Part shown: positions 6,332 to 13,709 of the stretch, one piece after another | Numbering within the stretch: position 1 is the stretch's first letter | Layout: each line of letters opens with the position of its first letter | Source of the DNA: Candidatus Nitrosopumilus sp. | GTDB taxonomy: Archaea; Thermoproteota; Nitrososphaeria; Nitrososphaerales; Nitrosopumilaceae | Assembly: GCA_018657375.1 (NCBI GenBank) | Contig: JABHXI010000017.1 | Coordinates: 1 to 19,170, forward strand | Reading direction: 5' to 3' | Length of the DNA: 19,170 nt | Position numbers and translations under genes: made by a program | Notes under the pieces: generated by a model | Seen by the model: the letters and a program-made list of their open reading frames with translations, nothing else | Told to the model about the DNA's origin: nothing | Databases searched by the model: none

Positions 6332-8104
6332 TTATCTTGTTTCGTCAACACAGAATGTTACTTCTGCAGATGAAAGTGCATTTTCTGTAACTAGGAAATT
6401 AAATGCTTCTGCTATCCTTTGATTGTTTGGTTCTGAACCTGTAACTGAACCTGGGAAAATTGTGAACATTCTGATTTTTGATTTTAACACATCACTTAGT
6501 TCTTGATTAACTGTTGTAGTAAATGGTCTTAATGCACCCCTGAAAACTTCCACTTGTGCTCTTTGTGTTCCTGTGACTTTTCTTCCTATTGGTAAATCTG
6601 GACCTATGATCATGATTGCCCCTTTTGCATCTTTATACAAACGTGGATCTTCTTTGCCCCCTGGTACAAATTGTTCAAGTGCTCTTTGTGCAACTGTTGC
6701 AGGTGTCGATATGAATTTCTCAGTTAATTCCTCCCATGCTGATCTAGTCAATTCAGTTAATTTTTCAATTTCTGGTAATTTTCCTGTTATGTGTATTACG
6801 CCTAAAATTTCTCCAATGTTTGTCCGTGCTGTGTTTAGCCACCTTTGAACTTCTTCAGGATTTTTAATGTCTACTATGTGCGAGTGGAATTTACCGCTGA
6901 TGTATTCTTGAAGATCTGTTGGTGTTGTCTGTGATATGAAACATGCAACTTTTCCCCCATTCTTTTCAACATGTTGTGCTAAAAATTCTACGCGTTCTAC
7001 GTCTGTTTTGTCTGTTGCATCAATTGTAAATACAACTGCTTTTCCGGTGAAATTTGGTTGATGTACTCCTGGTGTTGTAGTTCCAATATGTGGTTTAACT
7101 GGATAAAATACTCTGTCTCCTGGAATTACTTTTCCGTTAACAATTTTTGCAATTTCATCATCGCATAAATTTAGAACTGTTTCTGCAACTTGTCCTTGAG
7201 TTAAGAATTCTTTATTTGCAATCATATGTGATGTGTTATTTTGAACTTTTTCTGCAATTGTTTGAATTTTATTTAATAGATTGGTTAATGTCTCAGTTAA
7301 TTTAGCAACATCTTTTCCATTTGCTAATTTTGTTGCCGCATTTGCAATTCCTTCTTTGATAACTGAATCATCTTCTCCCAACAGTGAAAGTAATTCTTTG
7401 TTTGCCGCATCTACTTCCGTTGGGTTAAGATCTTCAAACCCTCCGACTCTCATAAACTCTGCTGCTGCTTTTGGATATACTGTTTTGTAGATTCTATCTG
7501 AATGAACTGGGCCTGGATTTGTCGCAATTGAAATAATTCCTTTATCAGTTAATTCCCATGACATTAATTCTGCTAATCTATTCTTTGCACCCTGTGCTGC
7601 AGTATATGGACTTCTAAATCTATATGGTCTTTGTTCTAGTGGCTTTTCTTCTGTGAAAAATGTTGAAATTGTAATAATTTTCCCTCCTTCTTTCATCACT
7701 TTGAGTGCTTGAACTGAACCCCAGAATGTACCTGTAAGGTGAATTCCAACTGTACTTTTGAACTCATCTAATGATGCATTAGGAAAACATGTGACTGGAC
7801 CAGAAACACCTGCATTATTGACAATATTGTCTACCGTTACGTTATCATTTTTCAAATCCTCAAACATCTTATTCATTGAATTTTCATCACTTACATCTAC
7901 CCCTGAAAAAATTCTAACACTTGCACCGCTCTGTTTTTCTGCAATAATTGATTCTAACATTTTAGACGTTTCATCTAATGGCTCTCTTCTTCGTCCTAGT
8001 ATGATGACACTTGCACCATTTTCAACAAATTTTTTGGCAATGGCTTGACCTATTCCTGTACCGCTTCCTGTGATTAAAGCTGTTTTATTTTGAAATTTTA
8101 ACAT
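6332..8104 (-). CDS. Tandem short-chain dehydrogenase, malonyl-CoA reductase N-half-like
   Basis: From the ATG at 8104 the product is 590 aa. A GTG at 8152 would add 16 residues, but MLKFQNKTALITG is the normal SDR start and has a TATA-like AAATAAATAT about 31 nt upstream. Domain 1 (about 1-335) has the cofactor loop TGSGTGIG (12-19), NNAG (96-99), S147 and NPGPVHSDRI (196-205), plus a helical insert (about 230-300). Domain 2 (about 350-590) is a second, degenerate Rossmann domain without a glycine loop. Two fused SDR domains of this size, the PGP-x-x-SDRI block and the closing strand resemble the N-terminal half of Chloroflexus malonyl-CoA reductase, which reduces malonic semialdehyde to 3-hydroxypropionate. 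The comparison is from memory. The Y-x-x-x-K motif is altered: Y167 is followed by Q171, with K174 three residues later. Substrate is inferred only. Confidence 0.8.
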   Translation of the reverse strand: MLKFQNKTALITGSGTGIGQAIAKKFVENGASVIILGRRREPLDETSKMLESIIAEKQSGASVRIFSGVDVSDENSMNKMFEDLKNDNVTVDNIVNNAGVSGPVTCFPNASLDEFKSTVGIHLTGTFWGSVQALKVMKEGGKIITISTFFTEEKPLEQRPYRFRSPYTAAQGAKNRLAELMSWELTDKGIISIATNPGPVHSDRIYKTVYPKAAAEFMRVGGFEDLNPTEVDAANKELLSLLGEDDSVIKEGIANAATKLANGKDVAKLTETLTNLLNKIQTIAEKVQNNTSHMIANKEFLTQGQVAETVLNLCDDEIAKIVNGKVIPGDRVFYPVKPHIGTTTPGVHQPNFTGKAVVFTIDATDKTDVERVEFLAQHVEKNGGKVACFISQTTPTDLQEYISGKFHSHIVDIKNPEEVQRWLNTARTNIGEILGVIHITGKLPEIEKLTELTRSAWEELTEKFISTPATVAQRALEQFVPGGKEDPRLYKDAKGAIMIIGPDLPIGRKVTGTQRAQVEVFRGALRPFTTTVNQELSDVLKSKIRMFTIFPGSVTGSEPNNQRIAEAFNFLVTENALSSAEVTFCVDETR

Positions 8105-8193
8105 AGGTAATTTGCCACATCTTTTGTGATATTTATTTGGATTGATCTTCACCTGCTTTTTTTCTTGATATCTTTATTTGTGGGTATGATGTG

Positions 8194-8439
8194 ATGTTTT
8201 TTATGCATGATGCAGAATCTGACACATTCATCCGTCAAACGTGGCCTGAAAAATTCAGTTCCATGTTAAAAGAGATCGGGGTGGATTCTGAGTCTAAAGA
8301 TATTGCAACTGATGCTGTTGAAACTGATGATTACTATAGTGGATATTTTTCCCAAACTGCAAGGATGGTTACTAACAAAGGATGTATTGATATTAAAAAT
8401 TCTAACATTGACGTCGTACAAATTATTCAAAAGGGATAA
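8194..8439 (+). CDS. Unknown small acidic protein, about 81 aa
   Basis: The frame opens with GTG 8191, ATG 8194 and ATG 8203; I chose ATG 8194 (81 aa), but ATG 8203 (78 aa) fits an upstream TTTATTT box equally well. The protein is acidic, cysteine-poor and mixed helix/strand, with a D-D-Y-Y-S-G-Y-F segment in the middle. No membrane segment or known motif was seen. Its stop is 2 nt before the next gene, so they form a two-gene unit divergent from the tandem-SDR/hotdog unit. The 89 nt between the divergent starts must hold both promoters, so shared control is possible. Confidence 0.65.
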   Translation: MFFMHDAESDTFIRQTWPEKFSSMLKEIGVDSESKDIATDAVETDDYYSGYFSQTARMVTNKGCIDIKNSNIDVVQIIQKG

Positions 8440-8441
8440 TC

Positions 8442-8819
8442 ATGCCAGATCCAAATCCACTTCCATGGGGCGCACAAGATAGATTTCAAGCACATTTTAT
8501 TGTTAGAAAAAATGTCGGTGTGTCTGCTGTAGAGTACACTGCTAAAACACGCCTTCACACAAAAGGTCATTTTGCTTCAAAAGTTGTTACTAAAGTTGAA
8601 TGGAACGGCGTAGGTGATTTATGTTCAAAATTAAATGCTGATGATGAACTAAATGATATGATTTCTAAACAATCTGTCAAGGGTGCAACCATCTATGTTG
8701 AACCTACTAACACCGCTGTTAGAATAAGGGGTAAGTGGGATAACCATATTTCGTTTGGTATCACTCGGGAACTTTTTGAAATTTATGATAGAATTGCTGG
8801 ACACATAAAGTCTGTTTAA
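8442..8819 (+). CDS. Unknown protein, 125 aa
   Basis: The 125-aa product opens MPDPNPLPWGAQDRFQAHFI and has an alternating alpha/beta composition: strands near 18-33 and 87-97, and a C-terminal amphipathic helix (about 107-122). There are no membrane segments and only one cysteine. No family is recognised. AAGGGA a few bases before the ATG, inside the end of the preceding gene, could serve as a ribosome-binding site, which is reasonable because it is an internal operon gene. Its TAA stop (8817-8819) overlaps the stop of the convergent tRNA-splicing endonuclease gene by 3 nt. Confidence 0.7.
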   Translation: MPDPNPLPWGAQDRFQAHFIVRKNVGVSAVEYTAKTRLHTKGHFASKVVTKVEWNGVGDLCSKLNADDELNDMISKQSVKGATIYVEPTNTAVRIRGKWDNHISFGITRELFEIYDRIAGHIKSV

Positions 8820-9352
8820 GCTTTCCACCAATCTAATCCCAGAAAGTCTACTTTGTCTTTTCCTTTTGGGATTGCAAAAATGAATTGTTTTCTAACTGAT
8901 GATGCAAGTCTTCCTGTAATTGTAATTTCTGTTGCTGGAATCGTGTAGTTTCTACCGTATACCTGGATCAAATATGGCGAATGATCAATCCCTGGACCTT
9001 TTTCATAAACTGCAAAATCACATCCAAATTTTATTCCTGGATTGATTATGTACCCTTTGTCACGAAAATGTTTGTAAACTAAATATTTATTTTCAAAATC
9101 AAAATAAGATTTTTTACCTATTTCAATTAATTCTTCAACTGTTATTTTCTTTTTTAATTTATTCACTGTAATTTTTTTATTTTTTAAAAGATACAATCCT
9201 TCAATTAGATCCAAAACTAATGGTGCATCTATTTCTTCAATTTTTGGTTTTGGAATGCCAATTGGTTTTCCATAATACCCTTGACTGAAAAGTTTTTGTG
9301 AGTCCTCGATACTCCATACTATTATTCTATTTTCTATTAACTCGCTTTTCAT
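8816..9352 (-). CDS. endA: tRNA-splicing endonuclease
   Basis: From the ATG at 9350-9352 the protein has 178 residues, the usual length of an archaeal tRNA-intron endonuclease subunit. The frame is open upstream to 9493, but that extension has no family similarity and overlaps the DUF47 gene, so I discard it. The N-terminal domain (1-80) is followed by the catalytic domain containing the triad: Y116 (FAVYEKGPG), H124 (DHSPYLIQV) and K155 (VRKQF). The enzyme cuts the bulge-helix-bulge at pre-tRNA exon-intron borders. Having the full triad, it is the catalytic alpha subunit. No second (structural) subunit gene is in the window, so homotetramer versus heterotetramer cannot be decided. An A/T-rich box (TATAATATTTTAT) and AAGGT precede the ATG. 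Confidence 0.93.
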   Translation of the reverse strand: MKSELIENRIIVWSIEDSQKLFSQGYYGKPIGIPKPKIEEIDAPLVLDLIEGLYLLKNKKITVNKLKKKITVEELIEIGKKSYFDFENKYLVYKHFRDKGYIINPGIKFGCDFAVYEKGPGIDHSPYLIQVYGRNYTIPATEITITGRLASSVRKQFIFAIPKGKDKVDFLGLDWWKA

Positions 9353-9444
9353 ACCTTGATAAAATATTATATGTATATGAATTCTATAGTGTGGATCCGT
9401 GGTTATGGGTATTAAAAATAAAATAGAATTAAAATTATTTTTTA

Positions 9445-10098
9445 CTATAGGCTTAATGCTAGCAGTATGAATGAATCTGAAACTTTCTGACATTTGTCTG
9501 ACATTTCTTCAATACCTTCTATGACATCTTTGATTAACAACAATTCCTTAGGATCTTTTACTTGATCTAGGAGTTTTATTGTGGCTTCTCTATACTTGAT
9601 ATCTATTTGTCTTTCTATGGTTTGTGTTTCTTGAGCCAATTCAATTGCATTGGCTGTATTTGTATTGAGACTTCTAATAATTTCATTCAGTTTGTAGACT
9701 TCATCTACAACTAATGAAATTAGTTCTGAAATATCTTTGTCAAGTTTTGAACTTTTTAGCGTAGCTATGTTTACATTTGAAAGTTTGAATGCAATGCCTG
9801 TGATGTAACCAGCTATTTCATCCATTGTATAAGATGTGTTTAGAAGGTTTTCTCTGTTCATGATTAATCCTCCTACATCTGCAACTTCTCGTGTAATTTT
9901 TCTTCTCAGATTTTCTACTTCTTCTTCTATGGTTGAGATTTGTTCCAACGTATTTTTCACTGCTTTCTTGTCTTTTTTCATTAAAGATTCAGTTAGTGTT
10001 CCAAGTTCTCTGGATGCGTTTAGAATTCTATTGATCTCATCTTGTAAAACTGCTATAGCCTTTCTTTTTGCTTGAACTTCAAGTTCTCCGCTATACAT
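9445..10098 (-). CDS. DUF47/PhoU-like coiled-coil protein
   Basis: The 217-aa product is entirely helical and repeatedly shows the spaced acidic motifs of the DUF47/PhoU superfamily, ending with IEGIEEMSDKCQKVSDSF (about 193-210), the family's conserved metal-cluster-type helix. Members usually regulate or accompany PiT-type phosphate permeases. Here no phosphate transporter is adjacent: the gene lies 92 nt before endA and 66 nt after the DNA-ligase gene on the same strand. A TATA-like AATTTAAAT about 30 nt before the ATG suggests its own leaderless transcript. Phosphate control is therefore a family-based guess. Confidence 0.8.
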   Translation of the reverse strand: MYSGELEVQAKRKAIAVLQDEINRILNASRELGTLTESLMKKDKKAVKNTLEQISTIEEEVENLRRKITREVADVGGLIMNRENLLNTSYTMDEIAGYITGIAFKLSNVNIATLKSSKLDKDISELISLVVDEVYKLNEIIRSLNTNTANAIELAQETQTIERQIDIKYREATIKLLDQVKDPKELLLIKDVIEGIEEMSDKCQKVSDSFILLALSL

Positions 10099-10123
10099 AA
10101 CACAGAGTGAAATACCTCGTGGT

Positions 10124-10132
10124 AATTTAAAT
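10124..10132 (-). promoter_or_regulatory. TATA-like box for the DUF47 gene
   Basis: The palindromic AATTTAAAT (forward strand; ATTTAAATT on the gene strand) is centred about 30 nt before the ATG at 10098, consistent with a near-leaderless transcript separate from the DNA-ligase gene. Confidence 0.35.
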
Positions 10133-10164
10133 CCTCTATGGTTTTTGATATTTTTTGAGTATTA

Positions 10165-11931
10165 TTACATCAAATTTTTATCATGTGCTGCCTTATTCTG
10201 TCCTTTGTATAGTGACATTACTTCATCATCTGTAGATGCATCTTCAGCTGTTTTCTCTACTCTGATTTTTCCTGTAAATTTTGGAAATCTTAATGCCAAC
10301 CCTGCATCTTTTCTTATTTCATTTATTGCAGTCTTGTGGATTGGACTTAGAGTAATTTCTGACGCTACAACCTCGATTACTAATTCTGGTTCAAACCAAA
10401 CATCTGCCTCCATTTCACTGTTGATGCGAGGATTTTTTTTAATTGTAATTTTTGGATTTAAAATTTGATATAGCTGATCTAAACTTTCGTCTGTAAAACC
10501 TGTGCCTACTTTACAAATACTTGGAAACGTATCTGTATTTTCATCATATGTTGCAAGTAGCAATGTGCCATAGCTTCCTGTTCTTCTGCCTTTTCCAAAA
10601 AATCCGCCAATTACAACAAGGTCTAAACTATCTCCTAACTCATTTCGATACTCTCTTTTTAATTTTAGCCAATGGCTTCCTCTTGATCCTGCTTGATATG
10701 GCTTGTCTAGCATTTTCAGCATCAATCCTTCACTTCCTGCATTGATGCTATTTTCAAAAAATTCCTCAATTTCATTTTCTGTTTTTGCTATTGTCATTGG
10801 TATGTATTTTGCAAATTCATTTTCTTTTACTATGTTTTCTAGTTTCTTTCTCCTTTCATGATAGCTCAATTCCGTACAGTTTTTTCCATCACAATACAGT
10901 ACGTCAAAAAAATTAACTGTGATGGGATATTCTTTCACTGCTTTTTCAATTTTATACTTTCTTCTTCTGTGCATTAATTCTTGAAATGGTAAAAAATCTC
11001 CCGTATTTTCATTTATTGCTACTATCTCTGCTTCTAGTATCGCATTTTCTGCTTGAAATGTTTTTGGAATTTTTTCTATGATGTCTGGATAATAATTTGA
11101 AATTTTTTCTAAGCTTCTAGAAAATAATTCTATTTTGTCCCCTTCGATGTGAATTTGCACCCTTTCTCCATCTAATTTGTACTCTATTGCAAACTCATTT
11201 CCCAGTTTTTCAATTACCTCATTTTCACTCTTTACTCTGTCTGCAAGCATAGGGCGAATTGGGTTGAACAACTCGATTTTAAATTCTTCGATTCCTTCAA
11301 TCCCTCCAATCGCTATTGTTTGCGCAACTTTTCCTAAATCACTTGAAACATTATACGCATGTTCTAGCATTTTTCTATTATCTTTATTTCCTGAATATGC
11401 TATTGCTAATGCGTCCATAACCGTATTTTCTGCAACCCCTAATCTCAGTGTTCCAAGTAATATTTTTAAAATATAAGTTGCTTCTAATGGATTTGCGTCA
11501 TTTAGTAAACTCGATATGTACTTAATTTTCATATCTTGAGATTTTGAACCTTCCAATCTTGCAATTTTGAATAACGTTTCATACACTCTCTCTACCGTGA
11601 TATTTTCAACAAGAAAAGTTGTTTGCGTTTTTTGCTCTAGAATTTTTGCTGCAGCATGACCTAGATCTCCTCCTTTGTTATATTCATCTTCAATTTTTTT
11701 AATTGCTATTCCTGATGATTTTGAAATTGCTCTCATTGCTAGTTTTTCTGCAACCCCTAATTCAATTCCTTCAAAATCAGGTCTTAATTTTCCTTGAAGG
11801 AGGTATGTGATTTTTGAAATTACGTCATGTGGCGTTTTTTCAAATAATTCTACTAGGTGCTGTGTCAGCTCTAACCTCTTTCTTGTTGATTCCATTTTTT
11901 CAAAAGCCTCTGCTAAAATAGAATACTGCAT
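10165..11931 (-). CDS. lig: ATP-dependent DNA ligase
   Basis: The 588-aa protein has the three-part archaeal/eukaryotic ligase I layout. These are a helical DNA-binding domain (about 1-220), an adenylation domain with motif I EYKLDGERVQIH (nucleophile K252), motif III-like ENAILEAEIVA (295-305), motif IV SEGLMLKM (400-407) and motif V WLKLKREY (421-428), and an OB-fold domain with the expected RxDxxxxSP-like ending. It seals nicks, joining Okazaki fragments during replication and repair, via an enzyme-AMP intermediate. Length is normal for archaeal ligases. No clear PCNA-binding (PIP) box is seen at the C-terminus. A TTTTATT box 22-30 nt before the ATG implies a leaderless mRNA. Confidence 0.97.
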   Translation of the reverse strand: MQYSILAEAFEKMESTRKRLELTQHLVELFEKTPHDVISKITYLLQGKLRPDFEGIELGVAEKLAMRAISKSSGIAIKKIEDEYNKGGDLGHAAAKILEQKTQTTFLVENITVERVYETLFKIARLEGSKSQDMKIKYISSLLNDANPLEATYILKILLGTLRLGVAENTVMDALAIAYSGNKDNRKMLEHAYNVSSDLGKVAQTIAIGGIEGIEEFKIELFNPIRPMLADRVKSENEVIEKLGNEFAIEYKLDGERVQIHIEGDKIELFSRSLEKISNYYPDIIEKIPKTFQAENAILEAEIVAINENTGDFLPFQELMHRRRKYKIEKAVKEYPITVNFFDVLYCDGKNCTELSYHERRKKLENIVKENEFAKYIPMTIAKTENEIEEFFENSINAGSEGLMLKMLDKPYQAGSRGSHWLKLKREYRNELGDSLDLVVIGGFFGKGRRTGSYGTLLLATYDENTDTFPSICKVGTGFTDESLDQLYQILNPKITIKKNPRINSEMEADVWFEPELVIEVVASEITLSPIHKTAINEIRKDAGLALRFPKFTGKIRVEKTAEDASTDDEVMSLYKGQNKAAHDKNLM

Positions 11932-11968
11932 GTTCTGATTCTATCTTTTCCTGAATAAAAGTCTGAAT

Positions 11969-12379
11969 CTAAATATATCTAAAAATTGTCGGCTTATCTG
12001 AATTTCCGAGATCTGACACTAGTGCAAAATTATGTAGTGGGTATGTTTGCTTATACTGTTTCATGAAACTCCATGCTACATCGTGCGTTTTAAATTCCGT
12101 TCTAATCTCATCGATTTTACTTTTATTGCCAAATACGTCTATTGGAATTACTTTGTAGTTTTTTGGACGGTTGTGTGGCCTTGCTCTAAGAAACCATGTA
12201 AATGCAAAAACTAACACTGAACCTAAAATTACATATTCTCCAGCCATTTTAAAAAATGCTAAAATTATTCCTGGTATAGTTTGCCCAAATAATACTACTA
12301 GAAAACTTGAAAATGAACTAATTGCTAACATTGTGAAAATATACGTCCTCCAATCAAAGATTTTCAGGAAGGTGTTCAT
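11969..12379 (-). CDS. Small two-helix membrane protein, unknown, 136 aa
   Basis: Two strongly hydrophobic segments (about 13-33 and 36-64) lie at the N-terminus. A basic loop (RARPHNRPKNY) and a soluble tail of about 65 residues follow, which by the positive-inside rule should be cytoplasmic. The tail is mixed charge and ends in a short strand (PTIFRYI). There are no cysteines and no known domain. The gene lies between fbp and the DNA-ligase gene on the same strand, 64 and 37 nt away, without evident functional link. Confidence 0.72.
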   Translation of the reverse strand: MNTFLKIFDWRTYIFTMLAISSFSSFLVVLFGQTIPGIILAFFKMAGEYVILGSVLVFAFTWFLRARPHNRPKNYKVIPIDVFGNKSKIDEIRTEFKTHDVAWSFMKQYKQTYPLHNFALVSDLGNSDKPTIFRYI

Positions 12380-12443
12380 ACCTGTCCCTTAATGTAGTCT
12401 TTTTGATTTAACTATTTCGTAAGATTGTAAAAATACGAGATCA

Positions 12444-13580
12444 CTAATCTGGATCTTCGTAGTTTTCTTTTCTATCGGAATTAGATTTATCATCTTCCAT
12501 TGGCTTCATTTTTGTTTCAAGAACGTCCATTCTTGCTCTGTATCCTTCAGCATATTCTAGTTCTGATGGTACTAGGGTTGCTGGGTGAATGAATCCCTGA
12601 CTTCTGATTGCAATTGCCTTCTTTGTTGCAATTTCTCTAATGTAATCCCAATCTGGAGTTGAGAATCCGTCGAACGGTCCTACCAATTTTCCATTGTGCA
12701 TACTAAAGACCAATGATTCTACAATTGGAATGCAAAAGTTGATTGATGCTGCAGAGTTTAACTTCACTGGCATTAATGGCATGTTGTGACTTCCTCTTGT
12801 GTTGCCTGCAACAAAGTGTGGGTTGTTGAACATACTTCCAACTTCTTCTGTTGCTGGAAAATTCTTTTGTGTTCTTACTAACATTATTGGATCGTCTTTT
12901 CCAACATATGTTCCCGCAATGTTATGCAGTCTATCTGTAGATGCGTCTAGAATCGGTTCGCCTTCTTTTGTGTATACTGAATCCACAACGTATCTTCCTG
13001 GATACATTAGCGCTGCTTCTATGGTTGGTTTGTCTTCCCATAGACGTAAAGAAGCAATTTGTGCTTTTTCTACATCCATGATGTTCATCACTACTCCGCT
13101 TGCAAGACTTTTGTTTACAATTAATGCTGTATTACTTAGTGTGTCTACAAACATTCTGTATATTGGATAGTTGAATGCACCTGGTTCTGTTTTATCCGCT
13201 GCAAAAACTGTAAATGCTTCGTTAGGTCTTTCTTCAAACTCTAATTCTGCAACACCTGGACCCATTCCTTTTACATTTCCTGAGAAAGAATCTTTTAGCA
13301 AATCTTGACCTGCTCCATACAGCCCTTCATTTCTTGCCACTTGTGTTCCAGCCATGAATGCATCCCATGCTAATTTGTGAATTTTTTCATTATCTACACC
13401 ATGTTTGTGTGTCATTACGATATGTGTATCATCACCGCAATACCCGATGTAGTGATCGATTAGTAAATCTCCTGAGTTTTCAACGGTATCTCTAATTGCT
13501 TTGATTAGTCCGTCACTTGGTTTTGTATGTCCGCCAATTCCGCCGACATCTGCTTTGATAACTGAAACTGTAATTTTCAT
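12444..13580 (-). CDS. fbp: Fructose-1,6-bisphosphate aldolase/phosphatase (archaeal type V)
   Basis: The 378-aa protein belongs to the bifunctional FBP aldolase/phosphatase family, which makes fructose 6-phosphate from triose phosphates in one active site and commits carbon to gluconeogenesis. Visible features are the N-terminal metal-binding block KADVGGIGGHTKPSD (9-23, with D11 and H18), GDD (49-51), DKTEPGAFN (129-137), a Y225-x-x-K228 pair with the same spacing as the Tyr/Schiff-base Lys of the Sulfolobus enzyme, and Tyr343/Tyr347 in the C-terminal lid region. The tail after residue 355 is acidic and polar. Start ATG 13580 fits the family N-terminus (MKITVSVIKADVG) and has ATTTATG about 26 nt upstream. 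It is divergent from EF-1alpha. In an autotroph it takes the product of CO2 fixation into hexose synthesis. Confidence 0.96.
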   Translation of the reverse strand: MKITVSVIKADVGGIGGHTKPSDGLIKAIRDTVENSGDLLIDHYIGYCGDDTHIVMTHKHGVDNEKIHKLAWDAFMAGTQVARNEGLYGAGQDLLKDSFSGNVKGMGPGVAELEFEERPNEAFTVFAADKTEPGAFNYPIYRMFVDTLSNTALIVNKSLASGVVMNIMDVEKAQIASLRLWEDKPTIEAALMYPGRYVVDSVYTKEGEPILDASTDRLHNIAGTYVGKDDPIMLVRTQKNFPATEEVGSMFNNPHFVAGNTRGSHNMPLMPVKLNSAASINFCIPIVESLVFSMHNGKLVGPFDGFSTPDWDYIREIATKKAIAIRSQGFIHPATLVPSELEYAEGYRARMDVLETKMKPMEDDKSNSDRKENYEDPD

Positions 13581-13602
13581 ATATCTATTTTTTTCTTCTT
13601 TG

Positions 13603-13609
13603 ATTTATG
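13603..13609 (-). promoter_or_regulatory. TATA-like box for fbp
   Basis: On the gene strand CATAAAT is centred about 26 nt before the fbp ATG (13580), followed by a purine-rich stretch with no Shine-Dalgarno sequence, as expected for a leaderless archaeal promoter. Confidence 0.4.
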
Positions 13610-13681
13610 TGCTTTTAGTAAAGTCATTAGTTCTAAAATAAATTAAAAAAATATTTTTAATTAAAAAAAATTCATTACAGT

Positions 13682-13688
13682 AATATAT
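13682..13688 (+). promoter_or_regulatory. Probable TATA box for the EF-1alpha gene
   Basis: AATATAT is centred about 25 nt before the ATG at 13710. Immediately upstream lies a strikingly A/T-only tract (about 13636-13671) containing two nested palindromes. If the tract's TTTTTAATTAA were the TATA element instead, the mRNA would have a leader of about 27 nt. Confidence 0.35.
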
Positions 13689-13709
13689 CCCCTTGACGTC
13701 GAACACGAT

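Noticed and set aside
6573..8048. Three rightward frames opposite the tandem SDR
   Set aside because: They are antisense shadows of a well-supported SDR gene with no start context or family motifs.
8105..8152. GTG start adding 16 residues to the tandem SDR
   Set aside because: ATG 8104 gives the typical SDR N-terminus and has a TATA-like box at proper distance inside the would-be extension.
9353..9493. 47-residue N-terminal extension of the tRNA-splicing endonuclease
   Set aside because: It overlaps the DUF47 gene, has no family similarity, and ATG 9352 gives the standard 178-aa length with an upstream promoter-like sequence.
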